From Pseudophaeobacter leonis (GTDB lineage: Bacteria > Pseudomonadota > Alphaproteobacteria > Rhodobacterales > Rhodobacteraceae), in contig NZ_MWVJ01000013.1 of assembly GCF_002087335.1 (NCBI RefSeq), forward strand, positions 1-58,235: a DNA stretch of 58,235 nucleotides, read 5' to 3'. Of this stretch, positions 29,591 through 38,551 are shown piece after piece; the stretch's first letter is position 1; each line of letters starts with the position of its first letter. The translations under genes and the position numbers were made by a program. The notes beneath the pieces are model-generated. The model saw nothing but the letters and a program-made list of their open reading frames with translations. It did no database searches and was not told where the DNA came from.

Positions 29591-30804
29591 TGGCACTGGC
29601 GCGGCTGGATAATGCGGCAGCACGGCGTCTGTTTATGGATCGTCACGCGCTGTTGGAGCAGCCTCGCGGTGGCGCAAAAGGCGCGGATCTGTTGCAGCTG
29701 ATATCGCGGCTGGGATTTGTGCAGCTCGACAGCATCAACACTGTGGCGCGGGCGCATGACGTGATTCTGTACTCGCGCCGCGCCAGTTACCGCGCGAAAC
29801 ACCTGACCGATCTCTATCATGGCGGCGGCGCACTGTTTGAGCACTGGACCCATGACGCCGCGATGATCCCGCTGGCGTTTTACCCGCAGTGGCACCTGCG
29901 GTTTCAGCGCGACGAGGACCTGCTGCGCAAACGCTGGCGCAACTGGCGTCGTGACGGGTTTGAGCAGCAGTTTGACACGGTGCTGCGCCATATCCGTGAC
30001 CATGGGCCGGTCAGCTCGTCTGATCTGGGCAAGGATGAGAAAAAGAGCTCTGGGGGCTGGTGGGACTGGCATCCGTCAAAGACCGCGCTGGAGTATCTGT
30101 GGCGCAGCGGCGCGCTGACCGTTGTTGGCCGGAGCGGGTTTCAGAAACGCTATGACCTGACCGAGCGGGTGATTGACGAAGACCTGCATGCGCCAACAGA
30201 TCCGGTAGAGGCCGCGCCGACGGTCGCTTGGCTGTGCAATGCGGCGCTGGACCGGCTTGGCTTTGCCACCTCTGGGGAACTTGCTGCCTTTTGGGATACC
30301 GCCTCTGCCTCTGAGGCGCGTGGCTGGTGTCAGGCGGCAAAGGCGCGCGGTGAGCTTGAAGAGATCGAGGTCGAGGCGGCAGATGGCTCGCTGCGTAAAC
30401 ATTTTGCCCGGCCCGATACCATCGCCGCTGCGGCAGAGCTGGGGCCGCCACCTGGCCGCATGCGCCTGCTCAGCCCGTTTGATCCCATGCTGCGGGACCG
30501 CAAACGCGCGGAACGGCTGTTTGGCTTTCACTACCGGATCGAGGTTTTCACCCCGGCGCCAAAGCGCATTTATGGCTACTACGTTTTCCCGCTGCTGGAA
30601 GGTGCGCGTCTGGTGGGACGTGTCGACATAAAGGCCGACCGGGCAGCAGATTGCCTGCGGGTGACGGCGCTCTGGCCCGAGCGGGGCGTGAAATTCTCGC
30701 CCGCGCGGATCAAACGGTTTGAGGCTGAGCTGGAGCGTGTTGCCCGATTTGCCGGTTTGGCGCGGCTAGAGTTCGGCGCGGGCTGGCTGCGCGAGGCGCT
30801 GTAA
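29590..30804 (+). CDS. Winged-helix DNA glycosylase, YcaQ/AlkX family
   Basis: A 404-residue protein of the HTH_42 family, whose E. coli member YcaQ opens interstrand DNA crosslinks. The catalytic Q-x-D motif of that family is present as QLD at residues 45-47, followed by INTVARAHDVILYSRR. FEHWTHDAAMIP, LLSPFDPMLRDRKRAERLFGFHYRIEVF and LVGRVDIKADR are the other conserved blocks. It is coupled to the LacI gene by an overlapping TGATG. Confidence 0.85.
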   Translation: MALARLDNAAARRLFMDRHALLEQPRGGAKGADLLQLISRLGFVQLDSINTVARAHDVILYSRRASYRAKHLTDLYHGGGALFEHWTHDAAMIPLAFYPQWHLRFQRDEDLLRKRWRNWRRDGFEQQFDTVLRHIRDHGPVSSSDLGKDEKKSSGGWWDWHPSKTALEYLWRSGALTVVGRSGFQKRYDLTERVIDEDLHAPTDPVEAAPTVAWLCNAALDRLGFATSGELAAFWDTASASEARGWCQAAKARGELEEIEVEAADGSLRKHFARPDTIAAAAELGPPPGRMRLLSPFDPMLRDRKRAERLFGFHYRIEVFTPAPKRIYGYYVFPLLEGARLVGRVDIKADRAADCLRVTALWPERGVKFSPARIKRFEAELERVARFAGLARLEFGAGWLREAL

Positions 30805-30846
30805 GCCCTGAGTATCCGGCTGCTATTGCAGCGGCTATTCCGGCTC

Positions 30847-31297
30847 CTATTCGGGGCGCAGATTGGCCTCGATCACGGCGCGGTAGTCGGCTGGGGCGGG
30901 GCGGGCTTTGAACTCAGGCGGGTCGATAAAGACGCCGGTAAAACCGGCCCTCAAAGCACAGTGTGCCGTTTTGGCGGCCATCGACCCGAAAGGTCACGGA
31001 TTTGGTGCCAATCGCTGCGGGCCAGACCTCACAGTGCAGCCTGTGGCGCGGGGTGACGGGCGAGCGGAACTCTAAGTTCATGCTGACAAAGGGCGTGCCG
31101 GTGCCGCGGTCCAACTCCATCTGATACCAGCCATCGCCATTCAGGTGGTGTTCCCACCAGGCGTCAATTGCCTCGAGTGCAAAGCCGGGCAAATGGCCGG
31201 TATAGGCGATCTGGGCCGGGTCGCAGTGCCCCCAGCCGACGCGGATTTCATGCACAAAGCCGCTGCTGTTGGCGGTCTCGCTAACCTGTTGTGACAT
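30847..31297 (-). CDS. Acyl-CoA thioesterase, 4-hydroxybenzoyl-CoA thioesterase family, frameshifted as read
   Basis: Hotdog-fold protein of about 150 residues. The HEIRVGWGHCDPAQIAYTGHLPGFALEAIDAWWE segment matches the catalytic-Asp helix start of 4-hydroxybenzoyl-CoA thioesterases (GDCDPAGI type). The start is ATG 31297. The minus-strand frame closes early after FEGRFYRRLYRPA. Removing one base of an AAAA run at 30940-30943 continues the protein as FTGVFIDPPEFKARPAPADYRAVIEANLRPE to a TAG at 30847, the natural C-terminus. The acyl-CoA substrate is unknown. Confidence 0.8.
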
Positions 31298-31370
31298 CTC
31301 AACTCCTTTGCCTGCACTTTGGCTGAGGCACCCTAGCTTTGGCACAGGGATCTTTCAAACAGCTTTGCAC

Positions 31371-31403
31371 AAAAAACCCTTCCCCAGCGGGGCTGGAGAA
31401 GGG
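31371..31403 (-). terminator. Terminator of the TRAP transporter operon
   Basis: On the minus strand CCCTTCtCCAGC, a short loop and GCTGGggAAGGG form a long stem, followed by TTTTTT. It lies about 30 bases after the DctM stop. Confidence 0.9.
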
Positions 31404-31431
31404 TCAGATTTTAGTTCCTGTGGCTGGGCTC

Positions 31432-32937
31432 CTAGTACAACAGCAGCAGCGGCAGCAGGGTGATAAAGGGGAAGGCCACAAGAAGGATCACCCGGATGAT
31501 GTCGGAGGCGACAAAGAACATCACCGCCTTGTAGGTGTCGATCATTTTGGTCTTGCGATCCATCGCGTTGATGATGAACAGGTTCATGCCAACCGGCGGT
31601 GTGATCAGGCCGACTTCGACCACGATGAGCACCAGAATGCCGAACCAGATGGCGACATACTCTGTCTCGATCCGGTTGACGCGCCCCTCGGTGACCCGAA
31701 TGCCCAGCTCCTTCATCTGATCACGGGTGAGTTCGGTGCCCGTGGCGATGGCCTCTTGTATCGAGGCGAGCATCTCGGCTCCCATGCCTTCAGGCACCCC
31801 GTTGCGCAGCACCTCCATCGCCGCATCCGCCTGCATGTCGATCAGGGACAGCAGGCCAAAATCCATCACCGAAATCACCGGGAAGAAGATTGGAATGGTC
31901 AGCAGGATCATTGACAGGGAATCCATCAGGCAGCCAAAGATCAGATAGAAGGCCAGGATCAGCGCCAGCACCATCCAGGGGCTGTAGCCCTGGCTGACAA
32001 CAAAATCCGCCAGCTCCTGTGGCACCTTGGTCAGGGCGAGGAAGCCATTGTAAAAGCCCGCGCCCAGCACGATGAAAAAGATCATCGCGGTTGAGCGTGC
32101 TGCCACCATAAAGCTGTCGACCAGATTGGCGCGATCCAGGCCACCGTTCATCCAGGCGATGAACCCGGTGCCAAAGGCGCCAACAGCCGCGCCCTCGGTT
32201 GGGGTGAACAACCCGCCATAGATGCCGCCGACCACCAGACCAAAGACCAGCAGCACCGGCCAGACTTTGACGAGATTGGCAAGGCGTTCAGACCAGGCGA
32301 TCGCAGGCCGCGTGCCGGCAGATTCAGGGTAGAGGCGCACATAGATCGAGATCACGATGACATAGCCAATGGCGGCCAGCAGGCCGGGGATAAAGGCGGC
32401 GAGGAACAGCTTGGCGATGTTTTGCTCGGTGAGGATGGCATAGATCACCAGCACCACCGAGGGCGGGATCAGAATGCCCAGCGTGCCGCCTGCGGCCAGC
32501 GTGGCTGTTGAGAACCCACCGGCCTATCCGTATTGTTTGAGTTCGGGCAGCGCAACGCGGCCCATGGTGGCAGCTGTTGCCAAAGACGAGCCACATATGG
32601 CGCCAAAGCCAGCGCAGGCGCCAATGGCCGCCATGGCCACACCGCCCTTGCGATGGCCCAAAAAGCCCTCAGCGGCCTTGAACAGGGCCGAGGACATGCC
32701 GCCCAGCGTTGCAAAATGCCCCATCAGCAGGAACATCGGCACGATGGTCAGCGAATAGGAGGAAAAGGTCGAGTAAGTTTCGCTTTTGAGCCGTCCAAAG
32801 GCCACCTGTGTGCCGTCGGTGACCATGATCAGACCACCAAGGCCGACCAGGAACATCGACAACCCGATGGGCACCCGCAAAAAGATCAGGATCATCAGGA
32901 CGGGAAAGGAGGCGATACCAATTTCAAGTGCAGTCAC
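31432..32937 (-). CDS. dctM: TRAP transporter large permease (DctM type), interrupted by an in-frame TAG
   Basis: Inner-membrane channel subunit of a TRAP uptake system driven by a sodium or proton gradient. It has about 12 hydrophobic helices. GHFATLGGMSSALFKAAEGFLGHRKGG, GAICGSSLATAATMG and GLITPPVGMNLFIINAM are DctM hallmarks. It starts with GTG 32937, overlapping the DctQ stop. Codon 138 (32524-32526) is TAG where relatives have a sense codon, giving KQYG-stop-AGGFSTATLAAGGTLGILIPPS; translation on both sides is in the same frame. A stretch of about 60 polar residues (near 31660-31851) sits between two helices where most DctM proteins have a short loop, raising the length to 501. Confidence 0.9.
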
Positions 32938-33515
32938 TGTTCACCCTCCACGCCGTCCCAGATCTGGATACGGCCGGTAAAAAATTCGATGGTGCGCACG
33001 GCACCCATGTAGATGCCCACAATGGCCGCAACCACGGCGCAAAAAAGACTGGCTGCCAGGGCCCACCAGACTGGGAACTCAAGCAGGAATGAGGTTTCGC
33101 CATTGTCAAATTTGCTGATGGTGCCCGCAGCGAGACGCCAGGCGATCAGCACCAGGACCGCGGCAAACAGCAGCTCGGTTATCATGCGCAGGAAGCGGTT
33201 GACGCGACGCGGAAAGGCATTGGCGACTACATCCACGGCGGCATGACCGGCAGAGATCTGGCAGAGGGGAAGAAAGGCAAAGATCGCAAAGGCAACGCCT
33301 GCCTCGACCAGTTCAAAATCGCCGTTGATTGGCCCCACCCAGGTGATCATCCAGTTCGAGAAGCCCGGCGCAATCGATTGCATCACATCGCCGTGCAAGA
33401 CGCCGTTGAGCAAGCGACCGATAATCGACAGGCAGGTCAGAAAGATCAGGAGAGAGAGGACCATACCGCCTAAAATGGCCATGAACCTGGCCAGCCCCAT
33501 CATGAGCTTGTGCAT
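32934..33515 (-). CDS. dctQ: TRAP transporter small permease (DctQ type)
   Basis: A 193-residue membrane protein with four hydrophobic helices (residues about 8-35, 68-85, 108-130, 146-172), the DctQ layout. SAGHAAVDVVANAFPRRVNRFL is the usual loop between helices 2 and 3. It partners DctM, which overlaps its stop by 4 bases. It is separated from dctP by 74 bases holding a strong hairpin. Confidence 0.9.
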   Translation of the reverse strand: MHKLMMGLARFMAILGGMVLSLLIFLTCLSIIGRLLNGVLHGDVMQSIAPGFSNWMITWVGPINGDFELVEAGVAFAIFAFLPLCQISAGHAAVDVVANAFPRRVNRFLRMITELLFAAVLVLIAWRLAAGTISKFDNGETSFLLEFPVWWALAASLFCAVVAAIVGIYMGAVRTIEFFTGRIQIWDGVEGEQ

Positions 33516-33539
33516 GGTGAATACCCTTTTTTATACGCA

Positions 33540-33573
33540 AAGGGCCGCGGCACCAAATGCTGCTGCGGCCCTT
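33540..33573 (-). promoter_or_regulatory. Intercistronic hairpin between dctP and dctQ
   Basis: AAGGGCCGC (33540-33548) pairs with GCGGCCCTT (33565-33573), and the stem continues inward through four more pairs, one of them G-T. It lies between the binding-protein gene and the permease genes. Similar stem-loops in TRAP operons keep the binding protein in excess over the permease; that role is inferred here. Confidence 0.65.
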
Positions 33574-33589
33574 AGACAGTATTACTAGC

Positions 33590-34636
33590 TTATTTCACGT
33601 ATTGTGGCGTGTATTTTTCGATCAGGTAGGTGGCCTCTTCCAGAAGACCCTGACCATCGATGCCTTTTTCGGCCATATCCGCGAGCCAGGTGTCATAGAC
33701 GGGCTGCGACAGGTTGCGCCATTCGGTGGTTTGGTCTTGATCAAGAGTGATGACATTGTTGCCATTGTCCAGCGCGAATTCACGTGCCGGGCCGTCCGAA
33801 TCTTCCTGAACACCGCCGGCAAAGACAGAGAATTCCAGACCGGAATTGTCATCAATGGCCTTTTTCTGCGCGTCCGAGAGGCTCTCGTATTTCTCTTTGT
33901 TCATCGCCAGAACAAAGGTCAAAGAGTACAGCGCCTTGCCGGTGAACTCGGTGTGGTTTTCGACCAGCTCAGGCACCTTCAGCGCGGTGGTCACTTCCCA
34001 TGGGATGGTGGTGCCGTCGATCACGCCTTTGGACAGGCCTTCGGGGATCGCAGGAACCGGCATGCCAACGGGGGTTGCGCCCAGCTGTGTCAACAAAGAG
34101 TTGGCCAAACGTCCACCGCCACGGATCTTCATGCCCTGCAGGTCACCGGGGGTTTCAACCGGATCAGAGGTGTGGATCAGGCCGGGGCCATGGACCCAGG
34201 TTCCAAGGATTTTGACATCCTTGAACTCGGTGTCTTTCATATGCCTGTCGAACATTTCCCAAAGCGCATGCGAGGTGGCACGGGCATTGGTCATCATAAA
34301 GGGCAGCTCAAAGACTTCGGTCGAAGGATAGCGGCCGGGTGTATAGCCAACAACGGTCCAGACGATGTCGGCGACGCCATCAATGGCCTGGTCCATCAGC
34401 TCTGGCGGCTTGCCACCCAGCTGCATCGACGGATAGTGGTCAATGGTGATCTCGCCACCGGAGGCCGCTTCGACTTTGTCGGCCCAGACGTCCAGAATCA
34501 GCTTTGGCACATTGGCCTGAGCTGGCAGGAACTGGTGCATTTTCAGCGTTACATTATCGGCAAATGCCTGGGTAGCACAGAGTGTCGCGATGGCGGCGGC
34601 GCCAGCGGCTCCAAGAAGCTTTCTGCGAGTGGTCAT
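33590..34636 (-). CDS. dctP: TRAP transporter substrate-binding protein (DctP type)
   Basis: A 348-residue periplasmic binding protein. It starts at ATG 34636 after GGAGG and has a signal peptide with a twin arginine (MTTRRKLLGAAGAAAIATLCATQAFA). Mature features of the DctP family are LKMHQFLPAQANVPKLILDVWADKVEAASGGEI, the Arg-containing strand GDLQGMKIRGGGRLANSLLTQLGATPVGMPVPAIPEGLSKGVIDG, and TFVLAMNKEKYESLSDAQKKAID. The ligand, usually an organic acid, cannot be assigned. It is first gene of the dctPQM operon. Confidence 0.93.
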   Translation of the reverse strand: MTTRRKLLGAAGAAAIATLCATQAFADNVTLKMHQFLPAQANVPKLILDVWADKVEAASGGEITIDHYPSMQLGGKPPELMDQAIDGVADIVWTVVGYTPGRYPSTEVFELPFMMTNARATSHALWEMFDRHMKDTEFKDVKILGTWVHGPGLIHTSDPVETPGDLQGMKIRGGGRLANSLLTQLGATPVGMPVPAIPEGLSKGVIDGTTIPWEVTTALKVPELVENHTEFTGKALYSLTFVLAMNKEKYESLSDAQKKAIDDNSGLEFSVFAGGVQEDSDGPAREFALDNGNNVITLDQDQTTEWRNLSQPVYDTWLADMAEKGIDGQGLLEEATYLIEKYTPQYVK

Positions 34637-35165
34637 ATGGTTCCTCCCTTTGACCTTCATTTTTACCACCCTGTCGCGTTCACATAACAATGTTGCGACG
34701 GGCGGCTCGATTCTATTCATTTTGATCTCAGATGATCATGCGCAGTTCGCTAAACGAACCGGTTGATCCCCTGCTATTAGGTGCATTCGTAACTATCAAT
34801 GCTGGATTATGCATTTTTCACTCATGAAATCGCCGGCCCGAAGATCAGCCTGCTCCGGCAATAGGTTGTGTTACAAGATTATAGGTACTTGCGTCGACCT
34901 GATACATATCAGCATTATACCTTGTGAATATCAATCCTTCATTGCAGCCGGATGTGGCGACACGAACGCGCAGGCCATTTCAGAGCCTCTCCCCCGTGGT
35001 TGCGGCACTGATGCAGGCATAGCCTTTGCTGTCTCGGCTCCAATATGCAAAGCAAAGCTCCCTTTGCGAATGGACCGAGCGCACATGGGCTTGTTTCTTT
35101 CGTACCTGATATCTTTGTTTGCGGCCCAGATTGCAGCCTGGATTGCGGCCAAGTTTCAAGCCAGG
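34637..35165. other. Gap between the TRAP operon and the FAH gene
   Basis: About 530 bases, AT-richer than its surroundings in the left half. It must contain the dctPQM promoter. GTTCG-ctaaa-CGAAC (34745-34759) is a palindrome about 110 bases ahead of dctP, annotated separately. I see no convincing gene on either strand. Confidence 0.55.
34745..34759. promoter_or_regulatory. Palindrome upstream of dctP, candidate operator
   Basis: GTTCG and CGAAC are perfect complements around CTAAA. The form resembles IclR-family operators (GTTCG-type half-sites), but no IclR gene is present in the window. Confidence 0.35.
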
Positions 35166-35864
35166 CTACTCGGCTGCCGTCAGGCTGAGAGAGACCGGAG
35201 CCAGTCCGGTGATTGTACCCGTCATCTTTTGCCCGGCAACAGCAGGGCCCACACCGGCCGGGGTGCCGGTCAGGATAAGGTCACCGGGGCGCAGGTGGTA
35301 GTAGCCCGAGAGATGGCAGATGATTTCTTCGGTGGACCAGATCAGCTCGGCCAGCGTGGCGTCCTGCTGAATTTCGTCGTCAAGTGTCAGCCAGATGCGT
35401 TGATCTGCCACCTCGCCCCAGTCGGCGGCCTTGGTCAGCGGCGCAAAGACGGTGCCCTGTTCCAGATCCTTGCCCAGATCCCAGGGGCGCTGTTTCTTGC
35501 GCTCGCGGATCTGCAGATCGCGCCGGGTCATGTCGAGGGCGCAGCCATAGCCATAGATCGCGGCGCGCGCTTCTTCAGGGTTGGCGCGAAAGACGGGACT
35601 GCCGATGGCCAGCGCCAGTTCCATCTCATAGTGAAAGTTCTCGGTGCCGGGCGGGTAGGGGCTGCTGGCACCGCTCAGCACGGCGTTGACACTGGACTTT
35701 GTGAAGTAAAACGGCGCTTCGCGGTCGACTTCGACCCCCATCTCGGCGGCATGGGCGGCATAATTGCGCCCGACGCAGAAAATGCGGCCAACCGGGTAGC
35801 CCGCCTCTTCGCCCTGAACGGGGATCACCAGGGGCTCTGGCAGGGAAAACAGGGTCTTGCTCAT
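35166..35864 (-). CDS. Fumarylacetoacetate hydrolase (FAH) family protein
   Basis: A 232-residue metal-dependent C-C hydrolase of the FAH superfamily, whose members cleave acylpyruvates, fumarylpyruvate or related 1,3-dicarbonyls. FCVGRNYAAHAAEMG (near residue 30) and the FHYEMELALAIG glutamates supply the active site; GYGCALDMTRRDLQ and LILTGTPAGVGP are conserved. ATG 35864 gives MSKTLFSLPEPL. It is last gene of the minus-strand catabolic run, 167 bases after the aldehyde dehydrogenase. Likely the final carbon-chain cleavage of that pathway; the substrate is inferred by class only. Confidence 0.88.
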   Translation of the reverse strand: MSKTLFSLPEPLVIPVQGEEAGYPVGRIFCVGRNYAAHAAEMGVEVDREAPFYFTKSSVNAVLSGASSPYPPGTENFHYEMELALAIGSPVFRANPEEARAAIYGYGCALDMTRRDLQIRERKKQRPWDLGKDLEQGTVFAPLTKAADWGEVADQRIWLTLDDEIQQDATLAELIWSTEEIICHLSGYYHLRPGDLILTGTPAGVGPAVAGQKMTGTITGLAPVSLSLTAAE

Positions 35865-36031
35865 AACATGCGCTCCTTTGCGGGGCAGAGCGCCGGGAGA
35901 TCTCCCCTGCCTGCCCATGGTCTTTGCGGGCTACCATAGGCAGAAATTCGGCAATGCCCATGACAAAGAGCGGCCTGACCTGCGCCGCAGGGTCTCGCGC
36001 CTTACATTGGCGCATCACATCAGCGCATCAT

Positions 36032-37498
36032 TCAGCGCATCACAAAGGGGTCGGGGATTGGGTCATCCGAGGTGCGCAGCCAGACCGCCTTGACCTTTGT
36101 ATAGTCCAGCGCTGCCTGCAGCCCGCCTTCCCGCCCATGCCCGCTGAGCCCATGGCCGCCAAAGGGCGCAATGGGCGAGACGGCGCGATAGGTGTTGACC
36201 CAGACGATCCCGGCCCGAAGCCGCCGGATCATCCGGTGCGCCCGTGTCAGGTTCTGGGTGAACACCCCCGAGGCCAGCCCAAAGGCGGTATCATTGGCCA
36301 GCGCCAGCGCCTCTTCTTCGCTGTCAAAGCTCAGTACCGAGAGCACCGGACCAAAGAACTCCTGCCGCAGGCAGGCGGCCTCTGGCGCAGCCGTGCAGTC
36401 GAGAATGGTGGGCGGAAAATAGTAGCCTTCTCCCGGGAGCGCAGTGCCGCCAGTGATGAGTTTGGCGCCCTGCTCGACAGAGCTGGCAATCAGTGACAGG
36501 GCATGGCTGCGCTGTGCCTCGGTGCAGAGCGGTCCGACCTCGGTTGCCATATCATCCGGCGCACCAATCACCACCGCTTCGGCCTTTTCCTTAAGACGCG
36601 CAAGGAATTCATCCTTGATCTTATTTGCAATAATCAGGCGCGACCCGGCGACGCAGCTTTGGCCGGTGGCGGCAAAGATCCCCGAGATTTGTGCATTCAC
36701 GGCACTTTCCAGATCGGCGTCTTCAAAGACGATGAACGGGGATTTTCCGCCCAGCTCCAGCGATGTCGAGGCCAGGTTTTCCGCCGAGTTGCGCACAATG
36801 TGACGGGCGGTTGCTGGCCCGCCGGTAAAGGCCACATGCGCCACCCTGGGGTGCGCGGTCAGCACCGAGCCGCAGCTGGCGCCAAACCCGGTGATCACGT
36901 TCAGCACGCCGGGAGGAAATCCGGCCTGGTCAAATATGCGGGCAAACTCCAGCATCGGGGCCGGTGCCTCCTCAGAGGCCTTCAGCACCACGGTACAGCC
37001 CGCCGCCAGCGCTGGGCCGATTTTGACCGCCGACAGAAACAGCTGCGAATTCCACGGCACCACGGCCGCCACCACACCCAGTGGTTCACGACGCAGCCAG
37101 ACCTCCATGTCGGGCTTATCAATCGGCAGATGCGCGCCCTCGATCTTGTCCGCGAGGCCGGCATAATAACGGTAGTAATCCGCCACATAGGCGATCTGGG
37201 CCGAGGTCTCGCGGATGATCTTTCCGGTATCACGGGTCTCAAGCGCCGCCAGCCGCTGCGCGTTTTCAGCCACCAGATCAGCCAGCCGCATCAGCAGCTT
37301 GCCGCGCTGGGTGGCTGTCATATCGGCCCAGTCGGGGGCGAAAAAGGCGTCCTCAGCCGCCTGAACTGCGCGGGTGACATCAGCCTCGCGGGCCTCGGGC
37401 ATGCGGGCCCAGACCTGGCCGGTGGCGGGGTCCAGACTGTCGAACTGCGCCGTGCCCGCATCAAACCGGCCGCCAATATATTGCTGAAACTGCTGCAT
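36032..37498 (-). CDS. Aldehyde dehydrogenase, catabolic operon
   Basis: A 488-residue NAD(P)+-dependent aldehyde dehydrogenase. The catalytic cysteine is in GIFAATGQSCVAGSR and the general-base glutamate in SLELGGKSP; VVPWNSQLFL and FTGGPATARHIV line the cofactor site. It is full length with no break. It starts at ATG 37498, 9 bases after the monooxygenase stop, so both are in one transcript. Likely oxidises an aldehyde made by the monooxygenase or hydrolase step. Confidence 0.9.
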   Translation of the reverse strand: MQQFQQYIGGRFDAGTAQFDSLDPATGQVWARMPEAREADVTRAVQAAEDAFFAPDWADMTATQRGKLLMRLADLVAENAQRLAALETRDTGKIIRETSAQIAYVADYYRYYAGLADKIEGAHLPIDKPDMEVWLRREPLGVVAAVVPWNSQLFLSAVKIGPALAAGCTVVLKASEEAPAPMLEFARIFDQAGFPPGVLNVITGFGASCGSVLTAHPRVAHVAFTGGPATARHIVRNSAENLASTSLELGGKSPFIVFEDADLESAVNAQISGIFAATGQSCVAGSRLIIANKIKDEFLARLKEKAEAVVIGAPDDMATEVGPLCTEAQRSHALSLIASSVEQGAKLITGGTALPGEGYYFPPTILDCTAAPEAACLRQEFFGPVLSVLSFDSEEEALALANDTAFGLASGVFTQNLTRAHRMIRRLRAGIVWVNTYRAVSPIAPFGGHGLSGHGREGGLQAALDYTKVKAVWLRTSDDPIPDPFVMR

Positions 37499-37507
37499 GA
37501 TCTGTCC

Positions 37508-38546
37508 TTATGCGAAGGCGGGCATTACTTCGGTGATGAAACGTTCCAGTGAGGCTTTCTTGCGCTCGAAACTCATGCTGGAGTCTATCCAAAAGGCATA
37601 TTCATCATAGCCCAGATCCTGATATTTTTTCAGCCGCTCAATAACGCCAGGGGCTTGGGCAATCACCAGATCGCGCTGCATTGCCTCGGGCGAATAAAAC
37701 GGGTGCGCCTTGATTTCATCCTCCGTGAGCGGTGCGATCAGGCCCTGATCAACCGGGCGCTCGTTTTTGAACCAGGCGCCAAAGTAGCAGTAGAACCGGT
37801 TCAGCTCTTCGGCTGCGCGCTGCACATCTTCCGGGCTGTCGGCCACATAGCTGTGTTGTAACAGCATGATTTTGGGGCGCGGCGTCCCGGGGGTCTTGCC
37901 GCAGGCCTCGTTAAAGCGCCGACATCAGGCTTTCGATCTCAGCCTCGCCCTGCCACAGCGGCGTCACCTGAATATTGCAGCCCTGGGCGACGGCAAACTC
38001 AAAGCTGTTGGGATCGCGGGCGGCGACCCAGATGGGCGGGCCATTTTCCTGCAGCGGTTTAGGAGAGGAGGTGGTCTTGGGGAAGGAATGAAACTCTCCC
38101 TCCTGGGCATAGTCGCCTTGCCACAGGCCCTGCAGCGCCGGGATCAGCTCGCGCATGCGCTGACCTGCTTCCCAGGCATCCATGCCCGGCATCAGGCGCT
38201 CATATTCATAGGAGTAGGCCCCGCGCGCGATGCCAAGATCAAGCCGCCCATCGGTGATGATATCGGTCATTGCCGCCTCCCCAGCCAGGCGCATCGGGTG
38301 CCAGAACGGTGCGATCACAGTGCCGGTGCCCAGGCGCAGGTTTTCGGTCTGACGCGCCAGATCGACGAGGTTCAGGAACGGATTGGGTGAGATGGTGAAA
38401 TTCATCCCGTGGTGCTCGCCAGTCCAGACCGCATGCATGCCACCGCGATCGGCGATTTTGCACAGCGCGACGAATTCGTCATAAAGCTGTTTTTGATCCT
38501 GATCGGGCGAGATCCGCTCCATATGCGCAAACAAGGAAAATTTCAT
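37508..38546 (-). CDS. Luciferase-like flavin-dependent monooxygenase, frameshifted as read
   Basis: LLM-class (TIM-barrel) monooxygenase of about 346 residues using reduced FMN supplied by a partner reductase. MKFSLFAHMERISPDQDQKQLYDEFVALCKIADRGGMHAVWTGEHHGMNFTISPNPF is the classical bacterial-luciferase N-terminus; LRLGTGTVIAPFWHPMRLAGEAAMTDIITDGRLDLGIARG contains the flavin-site blocks. ATG 38546 is chosen over GTG 38555 for its AGAGG spacing. The frame breaks near 37914: one extra T on the coding strand interrupts LMSALNEACGKTPGTPRPKIMLLQH. It sits directly between the flavin reductase and the aldehyde dehydrogenase genes. Rut and pyridine pathways use the same enzyme pairing. Confidence 0.87.
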
Positions 38547-38551
38547 GCGGC

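Noticed and set aside
33557..34687. 376-codon plus-strand frame
   Set aside because: Antisense to dctP, which has a signal peptide and family motifs.
34809..35939. Long plus-strand open frame of 376 codons
   Set aside because: Mostly antisense to the well-supported FAH gene; composition is that of a shadow frame and no family is recognisable.
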